Below are positions 6,577 to 13,626 of a stretch of 38,638 nucleotides of DNA, one piece after another. The stretch is taken from NCBI GenBank assembly GCA_017450465.1, contig JAFSUW010000008.1, positions 1-38,638 on the forward strand. The letters are read 5' to 3'. How positions within the stretch are numbered: position 1 is the first letter of the stretch; every line of letters starts with the position of its first letter. Under the pieces are notes generated by a model that saw only the letters and a program-made list of their open reading frames with translations, did not search any database and was not told where the DNA came from. The stretch comes from Clostridia bacterium. GTDB lineage: Bacteria; Bacillota; Clostridia; TANB77; RGIG9151. Both the position numbers and the translations under genes were made by a program.

Positions 6577-6936
6577 TTAATCGTCGGTGAAAAACTCCAG
6601 AAGTTCTTCTTCGCTGCAGGATGCAATCCCGCTAGCAGAAATCGTGTTTCCGTCGTCATCGATATTTGCGCCGATTACCTTGAAGTAAGGAGCAATCTCG
6701 TTGAAGAACAGGATGAAGTCATCTTTGTCTTCTTCTTCGAGAATATCGAAGCACCAGCGTACGATGAAATTCTGCTTATTTTCTTCGTTATATGCGTAAA
6801 GCGGAAATTTCATGAGCCGGTCGGAACCAGCTCGTTCGATTCTGACGGGTGCCTGCTCGCCTTCTACGGTAAGGATGGGAAACGGTCTTCCATCACCATC
6901 AAGCCTCGTTTCGTAGTGCAGATTGTAAATATACAT
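6577..6936 (-). CDS. Island small protein 6, unknown function
   Basis: Not recognised; 119 residues and soluble. It starts MYIYNLHYETRLDGDGRPFPILTVEGEQAPVRIERAG. The core is strand NFIVRWCFDI, helix KDDFILFFNEIAPYFKVIGA, strand NTISASGIAS, helix EEELLEFFTDD. It shares the EIAP-x-F-x-VI-x-A stretch with gene 7 (EIAPNFSVISAAI), which makes these two close relatives. ATG 6936 with AAAGGAT upstream. Its first 38 bases overlap the end of gene 7, so the pair is probably translationally coupled. Function unknown. Confidence 0.75.
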   Translation of the reverse strand: MYIYNLHYETRLDGDGRPFPILTVEGEQAPVRIERAGSDRLMKFPLYAYNEENKQNFIVRWCFDILEEEDKDDFILFFNEIAPYFKVIGANIDDDGNTISASGIASCSEEELLEFFTDD

Positions 6937-7255
6937 TTTTAATCCTTTCTTTTTTTATAATGTTGGCGGAGGTAATGCCTGTAACGGTCATCATCTGTTC
7001 GTACCAGGGGCGGATAATTGCAGCCGAAATTACCGAAAAATTTGGTGCAATTTCCTTAAGGAAGTTCATACTGTCTTCATAATTCGTACCATCGCATGGG
7101 AGGTCGAAAGTTACAACGACAGCATTTTCGAGGTGTTTGTCTTTGACAGGCGCGAAGAAAGGCACTTTGTAGCGCCCACCGGGACGCGGGATATCCGGTA
7201 TCATTGTATTGCCTTTAAATTGAAATTTCCCATCCCGGATTTCGAAAATGTCCAT
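6899..7255 (-). CDS. Island small protein 7, unknown function, altered C-terminus
   Basis: Not recognised; 118 residues from ATG 7255. This start has GAAAGGA upstream; the in-frame ATG 7282 has none. It opens MDIFEIRDGKFQFKG. The core is strand AVVVTFDLPC, helix YEDSMNFLKEIAPNFSVISA, strand MMTVTGITS. The expected final helix (EFLxEF in relatives) is missing. Instead the frame runs through the ribosome site and first codons of gene 6 (IIKKERIKNVYLQSALRNEA). This looks like the scar of a 3' deletion or frameshift. First gene of the operon that continues with genes 6 and 5. Confidence 0.7.
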   Translation of the reverse strand: MDIFEIRDGKFQFKGNTMIPDIPRPGGRYKVPFFAPVKDKHLENAVVVTFDLPCDGTNYEDSMNFLKEIAPNFSVISAAIIRPWYEQMMTVTGITSANIIKKERIKNVYLQSALRNEA

Positions 7256-7347
7256 TGGTTTTTTCCTTTCTGCGATATACATCGCTTACATAGTTTGACA
7301 TCCCCCTTAGGAAACCTTAAGGGTAGACTTTGGCTTTTAACTTATAT

Positions 7348-7376
7348 AGTTTACATAAAAATTATCCTTTTGTCAA
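7348..7376 (-). promoter_or_regulatory. Promoter of the island gene 7-6-5 operon
   Basis: On the minus strand, TTGACA (7376-7371), a 17-bp spacer ending TTATG, TAAACT (7353-7348), then ATATAAG. The leader has a CCCTTAAGG-TTT-CCTAAGGG hairpin (about 7303-7323). It is divergent from the serpin promoter, 22 bp away. Confidence 0.8.
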
Positions 7377-7397
7377 TAGATATTTAATAAATTGTTG

Positions 7398-7426
7398 TTG
7401 TTATCATAAAAACATTATGTTAAAAT
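7398..7426 (+). promoter_or_regulatory. Promoter of the SLH-serpin gene
   Basis: TTGTTA (7398-7403), 17 bp, TAAAAT (7421-7426), with TG at 7418-7419 giving an extended -10. Confidence 0.65.
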
Positions 7427-7450
7427 ATTAATAAAAGGGAGGTACATAAG

Positions 7451-9109
7451 ATGAAAAAAATAATTTGCTCATTAATTTTAGGTGCAATATTAATTTCTAC
7501 TTCATTTGCTTTTACTGATGTTCCAAAAACACATTGGGCATATGAGGCAATTAATAATATGCAAAATAAAGGAGTTGTAGCGGGTTTTTATGATAATACA
7601 TTTAAGCCAGATGATGTAATAACAAAGGAACAACTAGCATCAATAATAACTTTGGGGTTAAATCTATCAGGTGAGACTTCTAATACGTTTGCGGATGTTT
7701 CGCAAAATAGATGGTCAAATATTTATATAAGTGCAACACGTGACTATTTTACAACGTACACTATTAATGGGAAGTTATATTTCGAACCAGAAAAGCCTGT
7801 TACTCGTGAAGAAGCAGCAACAACTTTTGTAAAGGCATTAGGTTTAGAAAAAGATGAAGTAGATTTATCAATATTAAATGAGTTTGATGATAGACAAGAT
7901 TTTACTAATGAAAAGTATGTAGCAATTGCATTTAAGAATGGAGTAATGAAGGGCAAAGTAGGTTATTTTGACCCAAATGCCACTTTAACAAGAGCGGAGA
8001 TAGCAGCAATTATGAATAATATATTAAGTAAAAATGAAGAGAACAAATCAACATATTCAGATTTTGATTTCTTAAAATATTTACCAAAAGATAAAAACTA
8101 TATGGCATCACCATTTAGTATAAAAATGGCAATGATGATGCTTGCAAATGGTTCATCTGGCACTACAAAAAATGAAATACTAAATGCATTTGGTATTTCT
8201 GATATAGATAGTTATAATGAGTATGCTAAAAACACAATAGAAAGTTACAATAATGATGCTGATGTAAAATTAAATGTAGCAAATTCTATATGGATTAATA
8301 AAGATATTGTTGGAGTTTTGGCAGAGTTTAATGAGAGTTATAAAGAACTAATAGAAAGCAATTTTGATGGTACTGCAAATACAGTAGGAAATAGTAATGC
8401 TGTAAGTAAAATTAATAGCTGGTGTAGTGAAAAAACTAATGGCAAGATAAATAAAATAATTAATTCGTCAGATTTTGCATCTGCATTAGTTAATGCGATT
8501 TACTTTAAAGGTTCTTGGGCAGAACAGTTTAATAAAAGTGCAACGCAAAAAGATAAATTTATGACTATAAAAAACAAAGAAGTTGAAAAAGATTTTATGC
8601 ATAAAACAGACCACTATGGTTATTACGAAGATGAAACTATGCAGCTTGTATCAGTTCCATACAAAGGTTATAAAACGAGTATGTATATTGTACTACCAAA
8701 AGTTGATGAATCAGATTTAAGTTTTGAAAACGCAATTAATAATATGAAAAATAGAAGAGTAGCACTTTCTATTCCAAAGTTTAAAATAGAGTATGAAAAA
8801 AGTTTAGTAGATGTATTAAAAGAAATGGGTGTAAAAAGAGCATTTGATCCTAGTGGTGCAGAAATTAGGGATACAATGTTTATAAATGTATTAAACAATA
8901 TATATGTAAGTGATGTTATTCATAAGACATATATAGATGTAGATGAAGAAGGAACAGAAGCTGCAGCAGTAACAGCTATAATAATGAAAGCAACAGCAGC
9001 ATATAACCCAGAAGAACCTATTGAATTTACTGCAGATAGACCATTCATATATTTCATACGTGATAATGAAAGCGGAGCAATTTTGTTTATGGGTAGATTA
9101 GTTGAATAA
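7451..9109 (+). CDS. Secreted S-layer-homology serpin (serine/cysteine protease inhibitor)
   Basis: A 552-residue surface protein. Signal peptide is residues 1-20 (cut after TSFA). Three SLH modules cover about 22-195 (FTDVPKTHWAYEAI, FADVSQNRWSNIYI, FDDRQDFTNEKYV) and should hold the protein to cell-wall polymers. A complete serpin domain runs from about 203 to 552 (MASPFSIKMAMMMLANGSSG, NAIYFKGSWAEQF, FTADRPFIYFIRD). The reactive loop has an inhibitory-type hinge, E499-E-G-T-E-A-A-A-V-T, small residues free of proline, so it should insert on cleavage. By alpha-1-antitrypsin spacing, P1-P1' is near T515-A516, predicting elastase- or subtilisin-like targets. It probably defends surface proteins against host or competitor proteases. 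Own promoter; start ATG 7451 after AGGGAGGT. Confidence 0.93.
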   Translation: MKKIICSLILGAILISTSFAFTDVPKTHWAYEAINNMQNKGVVAGFYDNTFKPDDVITKEQLASIITLGLNLSGETSNTFADVSQNRWSNIYISATRDYFTTYTINGKLYFEPEKPVTREEAATTFVKALGLEKDEVDLSILNEFDDRQDFTNEKYVAIAFKNGVMKGKVGYFDPNATLTRAEIAAIMNNILSKNEENKSTYSDFDFLKYLPKDKNYMASPFSIKMAMMMLANGSSGTTKNEILNAFGISDIDSYNEYAKNTIESYNNDADVKLNVANSIWINKDIVGVLAEFNESYKELIESNFDGTANTVGNSNAVSKINSWCSEKTNGKINKIINSSDFASALVNAIYFKGSWAEQFNKSATQKDKFMTIKNKEVEKDFMHKTDHYGYYEDETMQLVSVPYKGYKTSMYIVLPKVDESDLSFENAINNMKNRRVALSIPKFKIEYEKSLVDVLKEMGVKRAFDPSGAEIRDTMFINVLNNIYVSDVIHKTYIDVDEEGTEAAAVTAIIMKATAAYNPEEPIEFTADRPFIYFIRDNESGAILFMGRLVE

Positions 9110-9114
9110 ATGTA

Positions 9115-9142
9115 GGGGCGATTAATAATCGCCCTATTTTTT
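9115..9142. terminator. Bidirectional terminator (GGGCGAT family)
   Basis: GGGCGATTA (9116-9124) pairs with TAATCGCCC (9126-9134), then TATTTTTTT. The flippase gene on the other strand ends inside it (stop 9136-9134). Same repeat as at 831 and 29221. Confidence 0.8.
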
Positions 9143-10645
9143 TAATATTAAATCATTTATCGTTATGCTACGTGTAATAAATAAACCTAGAATATATGTG
9201 AAAGAAATAACTACGCTACCAACAACTAGAAAGATAATACTTGAAAAACTACTTGTGATAAATTTTGAAAAAATAAAAATAGCAACTCCGAGTGAACAGA
9301 TGGGTTTTATAATCCATTTAGTCCACTCTATTTTTATGCCTGTTACTTTAATAAGCCGTGTAAGATTTAATGATGAAGTTGATATATTACTAATTATCAT
9401 AATTCCTAAAAAGCCCGTTAAACCAAATTTTGCAACAAAAATAAATACTAAAATAATTCGTATTATTGAATCAAAAAGTAAGTATTTTAGAGAAGAAAGT
9501 TGCTCATTTAATCCTTGTAGCATACCAGTTACAATGCTTTCTAAATACATAAATGGTATGATTGGAGCAAGTATTTTTATAATAAATCCAACTTTATTTT
9601 CATGATAAATTAAATTTGAAATTTCATAAGAAAAAATAAAAAATATTCCAGCAATTAATATGGAAATTATGAGTGTTATATGTATTGCTTTTTTTACAAC
9701 AAATTGTATTTTATCTACATTTTTAAGTGTCATTGCTTCACTCATTTCGGGAATTAATAATGTGGACATTGCATTTAAAAAAGAGGCAGGGAAAAAAATT
9801 AAAGGTATTGCCATTCCTTTTAACATACCAAATTCGGCAAGAGCCATACTTTGAGAACCACTATATGCTTTTAATTTGTTTGGAACTAATACGTTTTCAA
9901 TAGTATGGAGAATAGTATTTGCGTATCTATTCATAGAAATAGGTAATGAAATTGAAAAAAATTTTTTAAACACGGGTGTTTTAGTATTTATTTTATTAAA
10001 GTCATATCCTAGTTTTTTTTCGTCCGCTTTATATTTAATATATGAATAAATTCCCGATATAATTTCTGCCGTTATATCACTAACAACAATGGCGATACAT
10101 TTAGTAGCGATATCGTATGAGGCAAAACGTTTTAATGCTAAAAAAATGAAAAGTAGACGTATAATTTGCTCATATACTTGTGCTTTTGATGGAACACTTA
10201 CGTTTTTTCTTGCTATAAAATATCCTTTTACGCATGATGCAGTACTCATAAAAGGAAATACAAACACAAGTATTTTTATTGGTATTACTGTTCGGACATC
10301 ATTTAATATATATTTTCCAATGGGGGATGCAAATAAGAAAATGATAGTTGATGACAGTAAACCTAAAAATATTGAAATAAATAGACATTTTTTGAAAACT
10401 TTTTTTGCGTTGTTTTTATTGCCATATGTAAATTCACTACCAACAAGACGTATTACTGCAGTACTAACACCAGCAGTTGCAAAAGTTGATGCAAGAATAT
10501 ATATAGAAAAAATCAATTGATGTAGGCCCATACCTTCAGCACCAATGGTATTAGACATATATATTTTTAAGACTATTCCTAACGATTTTAAAATTAATGA
10601 TGTTAATGTAAGTATGAAAGCATTTTTAAGGAATTTAAGTTTCAA
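9134..10645 (-). CDS. Multidrug/oligosaccharidyl-lipid flippase, SpoVB/MurJ-like (MOP superfamily)
   Basis: An integral membrane protein of 503 residues with about 14 hydrophobic segments. It is of the polysaccharide-synthase/MATE-like family that flips lipid-linked sugars across the membrane. The N-terminus has the family pattern FLKNAFILTLTSLILKSLG...IYMSNTIGAEGMGLHQLIFSIY. Later segments include GYFIARKN and a C-terminal pair of helices. SpoVB acts in the spore envelope and MurJ moves lipid II; I cannot decide between them from sequence alone. The start is TTG 10645 because GGAGGTG lies 6 bases before it; the upstream ATG 10660 actually contains this ribosome site. Divergent from the MazG-like gene. 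Confidence 0.85.
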   Translation of the reverse strand: MKLKFLKNAFILTLTSLILKSLGIVLKIYMSNTIGAEGMGLHQLIFSIYILASTFATAGVSTAVIRLVGSEFTYGNKNNAKKVFKKCLFISIFLGLLSSTIIFLFASPIGKYILNDVRTVIPIKILVFVFPFMSTASCVKGYFIARKNVSVPSKAQVYEQIIRLLFIFLALKRFASYDIATKCIAIVVSDITAEIISGIYSYIKYKADEKKLGYDFNKINTKTPVFKKFFSISLPISMNRYANTILHTIENVLVPNKLKAYSGSQSMALAEFGMLKGMAIPLIFFPASFLNAMSTLLIPEMSEAMTLKNVDKIQFVVKKAIHITLIISILIAGIFFIFSYEISNLIYHENKVGFIIKILAPIIPFMYLESIVTGMLQGLNEQLSSLKYLLFDSIIRIILVFIFVAKFGLTGFLGIMIISNISTSSLNLTRLIKVTGIKIEWTKWIIKPICSLGVAIFIFSKFITSSFSSIIFLVVGSVVISFTYILGLFITRSITINDLILKK

Positions 10646-10662
10646 GTTTAACACCTCCATTA

Positions 10663-10690
10663 TTGACTTTTCATTTTTATGAAATAGAAT
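10663..10690 (+). promoter_or_regulatory. Promoter of the MazG-like/ABC-F operon
   Basis: TTGACT (10663-10668), 16 bp, TAGAAT (10685-10690). Confidence 0.65.
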
Positions 10691-10722
10691 ATAAATGTAG
10701 AACTATTAAAGGAGTGTGTAAT

Positions 10723-11040
10723 ATGGAACTTAATGAATATCAAAAACTTGCTATGGTTACTAAAAAAGAATGGGGGAACACAAATGCAGAATTAATAGAT
10801 GTAGGTCTTGGCATAACTGGAGAAGCAGGTGAAGTAAGTGATTTAATAAAGAAGTATCATGCTGGTGTTAAAGAACTTGATATGGAGAGTTTAAAACTAG
10901 AATTAGGAGATGTTTTATGGTATGTAGCAGAAGCTTGTGATGCACTTAACATTTCTATTGATGAAGTAGCAAATATGAATATTGAAAAACTAAGAAAACG
11001 TCATGGAGATAAATTTAATAATTACGGGAATAGAGGATAA
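10723..11040 (+). CDS. MazG-like nucleoside triphosphate pyrophosphohydrolase
   Basis: A 105-residue all-alpha NTP-PPase that hydrolyses a nucleoside triphosphate to the monophosphate and PPi, often house-cleaning of abnormal nucleotides. Metal ligands are visible as E34-x-x-E37 (GEAGEVSDLIKK) and E60-x-x-D63 (ELGDVLWYV), the two-helix signature of the superfamily. The start is ATG 10723 with GGAG at 10711; the open frame to the left has no ribosome site. It lies 3 bp before the ABC-F gene, so the two are co-transcribed. Substrate cannot be told from sequence. Confidence 0.85.
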   Translation: MELNEYQKLAMVTKKEWGNTNAELIDVGLGITGEAGEVSDLIKKYHAGVKELDMESLKLELGDVLWYVAEACDALNISIDEVANMNIEKLRKRHGDKFNNYGNRG

Positions 11041-11043
11041 AAA

Positions 11044-12897
11044 ATGCTAATTAAATTAAATAACGTAAAGAAAAGTTTTGGTATTGAAGAAGTTTTAACT
11101 GATATAAATCTTGAAATAAACGAAGGCGAAAGAATAGGTTTACTTGGGGTAAATGGTGCTGGAAAATCTACACTTTTAGATATCATTACCGGAAATATAA
11201 ATTATGACAGTGGTGAACTTTTTATTTCAAAAGATATAACAATAGGTTACTTAAAACAAGTAAATGCACTTGATTCAAATAATACCATAGATACTGAGAT
11301 TCGTTTGGTTTTTAAGAACTTATATGATATAGCAACTAAGTTAGAAGAAATGCGCAATAATAATGATTTTAGTAAAGAGTATGACAAACTTAATACATAT
11401 TTTGAAAGCAGGGATGGTTATAACATAGATACTAAAATTAATATAGTATTAAATGGTATAGGTTTTAAGGACTATGATAGAAATACATTAGTTAGTAAAT
11501 TAAGTGGTGGAGAAAAAAATAAACTTGCGTTTGCAAAATTACTTTTACAAGAACCCGATTTACTAATACTTGATGAACCGACAAACCATTTAGACTTTAA
11601 TGCTTTATCGTGGCTTGAAGAATATTTACTAAAATATAAAGGTGCTATTTTAGTTGTGTCACATGATAGATATTTTTTGGATAAGATAGCTGAAAACATA
11701 TGTGAAATTGAGAATGGAAAACTTACAAAGTATAGGGGTGGATATACAAGTTTTATAAAGCAAAAAGAAGAACGACTTGAGTATGAATTAAAAGAGTATG
11801 AAAAGCAGCAAGAAGAGATAGAAAAGATGCGTGAATTTGTTGCAAAAAATCTTGTGAAATCTGCATCTACTAATAGTGTTGGTAGTCGTGTAAAAGCATT
11901 AGAAAAAATGGAAAGGTTAGAAAAACCAAAACCGGTTACTGAAAAAATACGATTGAAATTTGATTTTGATATAGAGCCGTTTAAGAATGTTTTAAGCGTG
12001 GAAAAACTTACTGTATGTGTTGGTGAAAATAATAAAGTAATTTGCAATAATATTAATTTTTCTGTGATGAAAGAAGAAAAGGTTGCGATTATAGGTAGCA
12101 ATGGTATTGGTAAATCTACTTTTATTAAAGCGATACTTGGAAAGATAAAATCAGAGGGAAGAATAAGATGGGGCGATAATGTAAAGACCGCTTATTTTTC
12201 TCAGGAGAATGAAGAGTTAAATTTTAATCATACTGTTATTGAAGAGTTAAATAATATTTTTCCAAGAATTTCAGAGCAAGTTATAAGAAATACATTAGCA
12301 CTTCTTCTTATAAAAGGAGAAGATGTTTATAAAAAAATAGGTAGTTTATCTGGTGGTGAAAGGGCAAAGGTAGTTTTTACTATTATGATGTTAAAACGAC
12401 CTAATGTTATGATTATGGATGAGCCAACTAACCATTTAGATTATAAGTCTAAAGAGATTTTAGAGAAGGCACTTATGGATTATAAGGGTACACTTATTAT
12501 GATTTCACATGACAGGTATATGTTAAATCGTGTGCCTACGAAAATAATTGAAATGTTTAGCAACAGATTTGAGGTTTATGATGGTGGATATGATTATTAT
12601 GTATCGCATAAAAGAGTTGATGAAGGCGAGAAGGTTATAGATAAACCGAAGAATACGGATAATGCATATTATCGTAGCAAGGCACAAAGGTCGGAGGAGA
12701 TAAAGAAGAAAAACAGGATAAAAGAGCTTGAAAAGAGGATGGAGGAGCTTGGGAACCGCGAAAAAGAAATTATGAATCTTATGTCAGAGCCAGATGTGCT
12801 ATCGGATTATATTAAACTTAATGAACTGAGTTTGGAGCTTGTGAAGATAAAAGAAGAAAATGATATGTGCATGGAGGAGTGGGTTAACAATAGTTAG
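11044..12897 (+). CDS. ABC-F family ATPase (ribosome-associated)
   Basis: 617 residues, two ABC cassettes and no membrane segment, as in the ABC-F translation factors that act at the ribosomal exit site. Cassette 1 has Walker A GVNGAGKST (35-43), signature LSGGEKNKLAFAKLL and LDEPTNHLD. A charged interdomain linker (about 235-300, KQKEERLEYELKEYEKQQEEIEK) follows. Cassette 2 has GSNGIGKST (351-359), LSGGERAKVVF and MDEPTNHLD. The C-terminus is a coiled coil (RIKELEKRMEELGNREKEI). It could relieve ribosome stalling or give antibiotic protection; subfamily assignment needs a tree. Three bases after the MazG-like stop; ribosome site GAGGAT. Confidence 0.92.
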   Translation: MLIKLNNVKKSFGIEEVLTDINLEINEGERIGLLGVNGAGKSTLLDIITGNINYDSGELFISKDITIGYLKQVNALDSNNTIDTEIRLVFKNLYDIATKLEEMRNNNDFSKEYDKLNTYFESRDGYNIDTKINIVLNGIGFKDYDRNTLVSKLSGGEKNKLAFAKLLLQEPDLLILDEPTNHLDFNALSWLEEYLLKYKGAILVVSHDRYFLDKIAENICEIENGKLTKYRGGYTSFIKQKEERLEYELKEYEKQQEEIEKMREFVAKNLVKSASTNSVGSRVKALEKMERLEKPKPVTEKIRLKFDFDIEPFKNVLSVEKLTVCVGENNKVICNNINFSVMKEEKVAIIGSNGIGKSTFIKAILGKIKSEGRIRWGDNVKTAYFSQENEELNFNHTVIEELNNIFPRISEQVIRNTLALLLIKGEDVYKKIGSLSGGERAKVVFTIMMLKRPNVMIMDEPTNHLDYKSKEILEKALMDYKGTLIMISHDRYMLNRVPTKIIEMFSNRFEVYDGGYDYYVSHKRVDEGEKVIDKPKNTDNAYYRSKAQRSEEIKKKNRIKELEKRMEELGNREKEIMNLMSEPDVLSDYIKLNELSLELVKIKEENDMCMEEWVNNS

Positions 12898-12922
12898 ATA
12901 AATATATTTTATCTAACTATTG
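12888..12922. terminator. Perfect 15-bp inverted repeat at the ABC-F gene end
   Basis: CAATAGTTAGATAAA (12888-12902) pairs perfectly with TTTATCTAACTATTG (12908-12922) around a 5-base loop, including the stop codon region. There is no clean T-run after it, so termination is likely but not certain. Its right half is copied at 13385-13401. Confidence 0.5.
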
Positions 12923-12940
12923 TTTATAGATATAAAAAAC

Positions 12941-13129
12941 AAAAAACAAATACGCTTCGTTCTGTCACTACGTTTGTTGCATTTTTAACCAAAACAAATG
13001 GTGGTCGTTCGTATGCGGCATCCATGCCTTATACTCACTCAAAAAAGCATCCAGCTTTTTTGACCACCATAAGTCGTTTTGGAAAAATGCTAACAAACTT
13101 TCGTGAGGAACTCGCGTTATTTGTTTTTT
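12941..13129. repeat. Large imperfect palindrome 1
   Basis: AAAAAACAAATA (12941-12952) to TATTTGTTTTTT (13118-13129) close a nested hairpin of about 190 bases. Inner pairings include ACGTTTGTTGCATTTTT with AAAAATGCTAACAAAC, ATGGTGGTC (12999-13007) with GACCACCAT (13062-13070), GGCATCCATGCC, and AAAAAAGC with GCTTTTTT. Confidence 0.7.
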
Positions 13130-13149
13130 TATTTTTAATAATTTGTAAG

Positions 13150-13351
13150 ATAAGTTAAAGGAAATAAATATAAGTGAACATTTGGGCGAGAGTTTGACAT
13201 TTCTCCAAAACAGTTTTTGCCGGTCAAAAAAACACGATGTTTTTTTGAGCGAAGACAAGACACGGATGTCTTGTGTGAGCGACCGGCAATCGTTTTGGCA
13301 AGAAATGTACAAACGAAGCCCAGTGAACGTTATTTATTTTCTTTAACTTAT
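13150..13351. repeat. Large imperfect palindrome 2, related to palindrome 1
   Basis: ATAAGTTAAAG (13150-13160) pairs with CTTTAACTTAT (13341-13351). Inside, AGTGAAC, TTTGGGC, CATTTCT, CAAAAC and GCCGGTC (13219-13225) find complements in GACCGGC (13281-13287), GTTTTGG, AGAAATG, GCCCA and GTGAACGTT. GACAAGAC-ACGGAT-GTCTTGT is an inner hairpin. The arm order (CACT, CGTTTGT, CATTT, CCAAAAC, GGTCG) repeats that of palindrome 1. Confidence 0.7.
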
Positions 13352-13397
13352 TAGACAAAGAAAAAATAAATAAAATGAGTTCCGTTTTATCTAACTA

Positions 13398-13426
13398 TTG
13401 TAAATTTGTGCTATATATGATAGAAT
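13398..13426 (+). promoter_or_regulatory. Promoter of the corrinoid operon
   Basis: TTGTAA (13398-13403), 17 bp, TAGAAT (13421-13426). The start of transcription should fall near 13433, just before the riboswitch. The -35 overlaps the right copy of the 17-bp direct repeat. Confidence 0.7.
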
Positions 13427-13432
13427 GCATTA

Positions 13433-13610
13433 CGTAAACAATAAGGAAATCTAGTGCGAATCTAGAGCAGTCTTACCTCTACTGTAAGAAGGGTTACCTT
13501 TAAGTCAGAATGCTTATGTTTACCAGTTGTTTTTCTTTTAGGTGGAAAGAAACGAGTAAGGCGGGTTGCCTTTATTTTGCGTGTAAGCTACCTAAAAGGT
13601 AGTTTTTTTG
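13433..13610 (+). promoter_or_regulatory. Cobalamin riboswitch with terminator/antiterminator
   Basis: The segment ATAAGGAAATCTAGTGCGAA (13441 on) continues TCTAGAGCAG, ACTGTAAG and AAGTCAGAATGCTTATG (13502-13518). This follows the order of the adenosylcobalamin riboswitch core: GGAA, GTG-AA stem, GC-G-C/ACTGTAA, and the AGTC-GGA B12 box, in diverged form. The expression platform is visible. CTACCT-AAA-AGGTAG plus seven T (13588-13609) is a terminator, and CTTTTAGGTGG (13535-13545) can instead pair with CTACCTAAAAG (13588-13598) as antiterminator. High corrinoid should favour termination of the downstream operon. Confidence 0.75.
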
Positions 13611-13626
13611 TTTTGGAGTGAGTATA

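Larger units (their letters stand above)
12907..13401. mobile_element. Palindromic non-coding element between 17-bp direct repeats
   Basis: The stretch from 12898 to 13397 holds no credible gene. TTTTATCTAACTATTGT occurs at 12907-12923 and again at 13385-13401. Between them stand two large imperfect palindromes (12941-13129 and 13150-13351). No transposase, so if mobile it would be a non-autonomous hairpin element. The duplicated 17 bp includes half of the ABC-F terminator stem and, at the right, the -35 of the next promoter. Confidence 0.5.

Noticed and set aside
3516-7255. Prophage or integrative element
   Set aside because: No integrase, capsid, portal, terminase or att-like direct repeats were found around the island.
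9165-10520. Several plus-strand frames over the flippase gene
   Set aside because: Shadows of a membrane-protein gene; no ribosome sites; the minus-strand frame is continuous over 503 codons.
11472-12101. Open frame of 209 codons antisense to the ABC-F gene
   Set aside because: Serine/phenylalanine-rich product typical of an antisense shadow of Lys/Glu-rich coding sequence.
12968-13312. Open frame of 114 codons on the minus strand
   Set aside because: It runs across both palindromes, starts with TTG without a ribosome site, and its product is a by-product of the repeat sequence.
12941-13351. Integron attC sites
   Set aside because: The arms lack the GTTRRRY/RYYYAAC core arrangement, there is no cassette gene between them, and no integrase is present.
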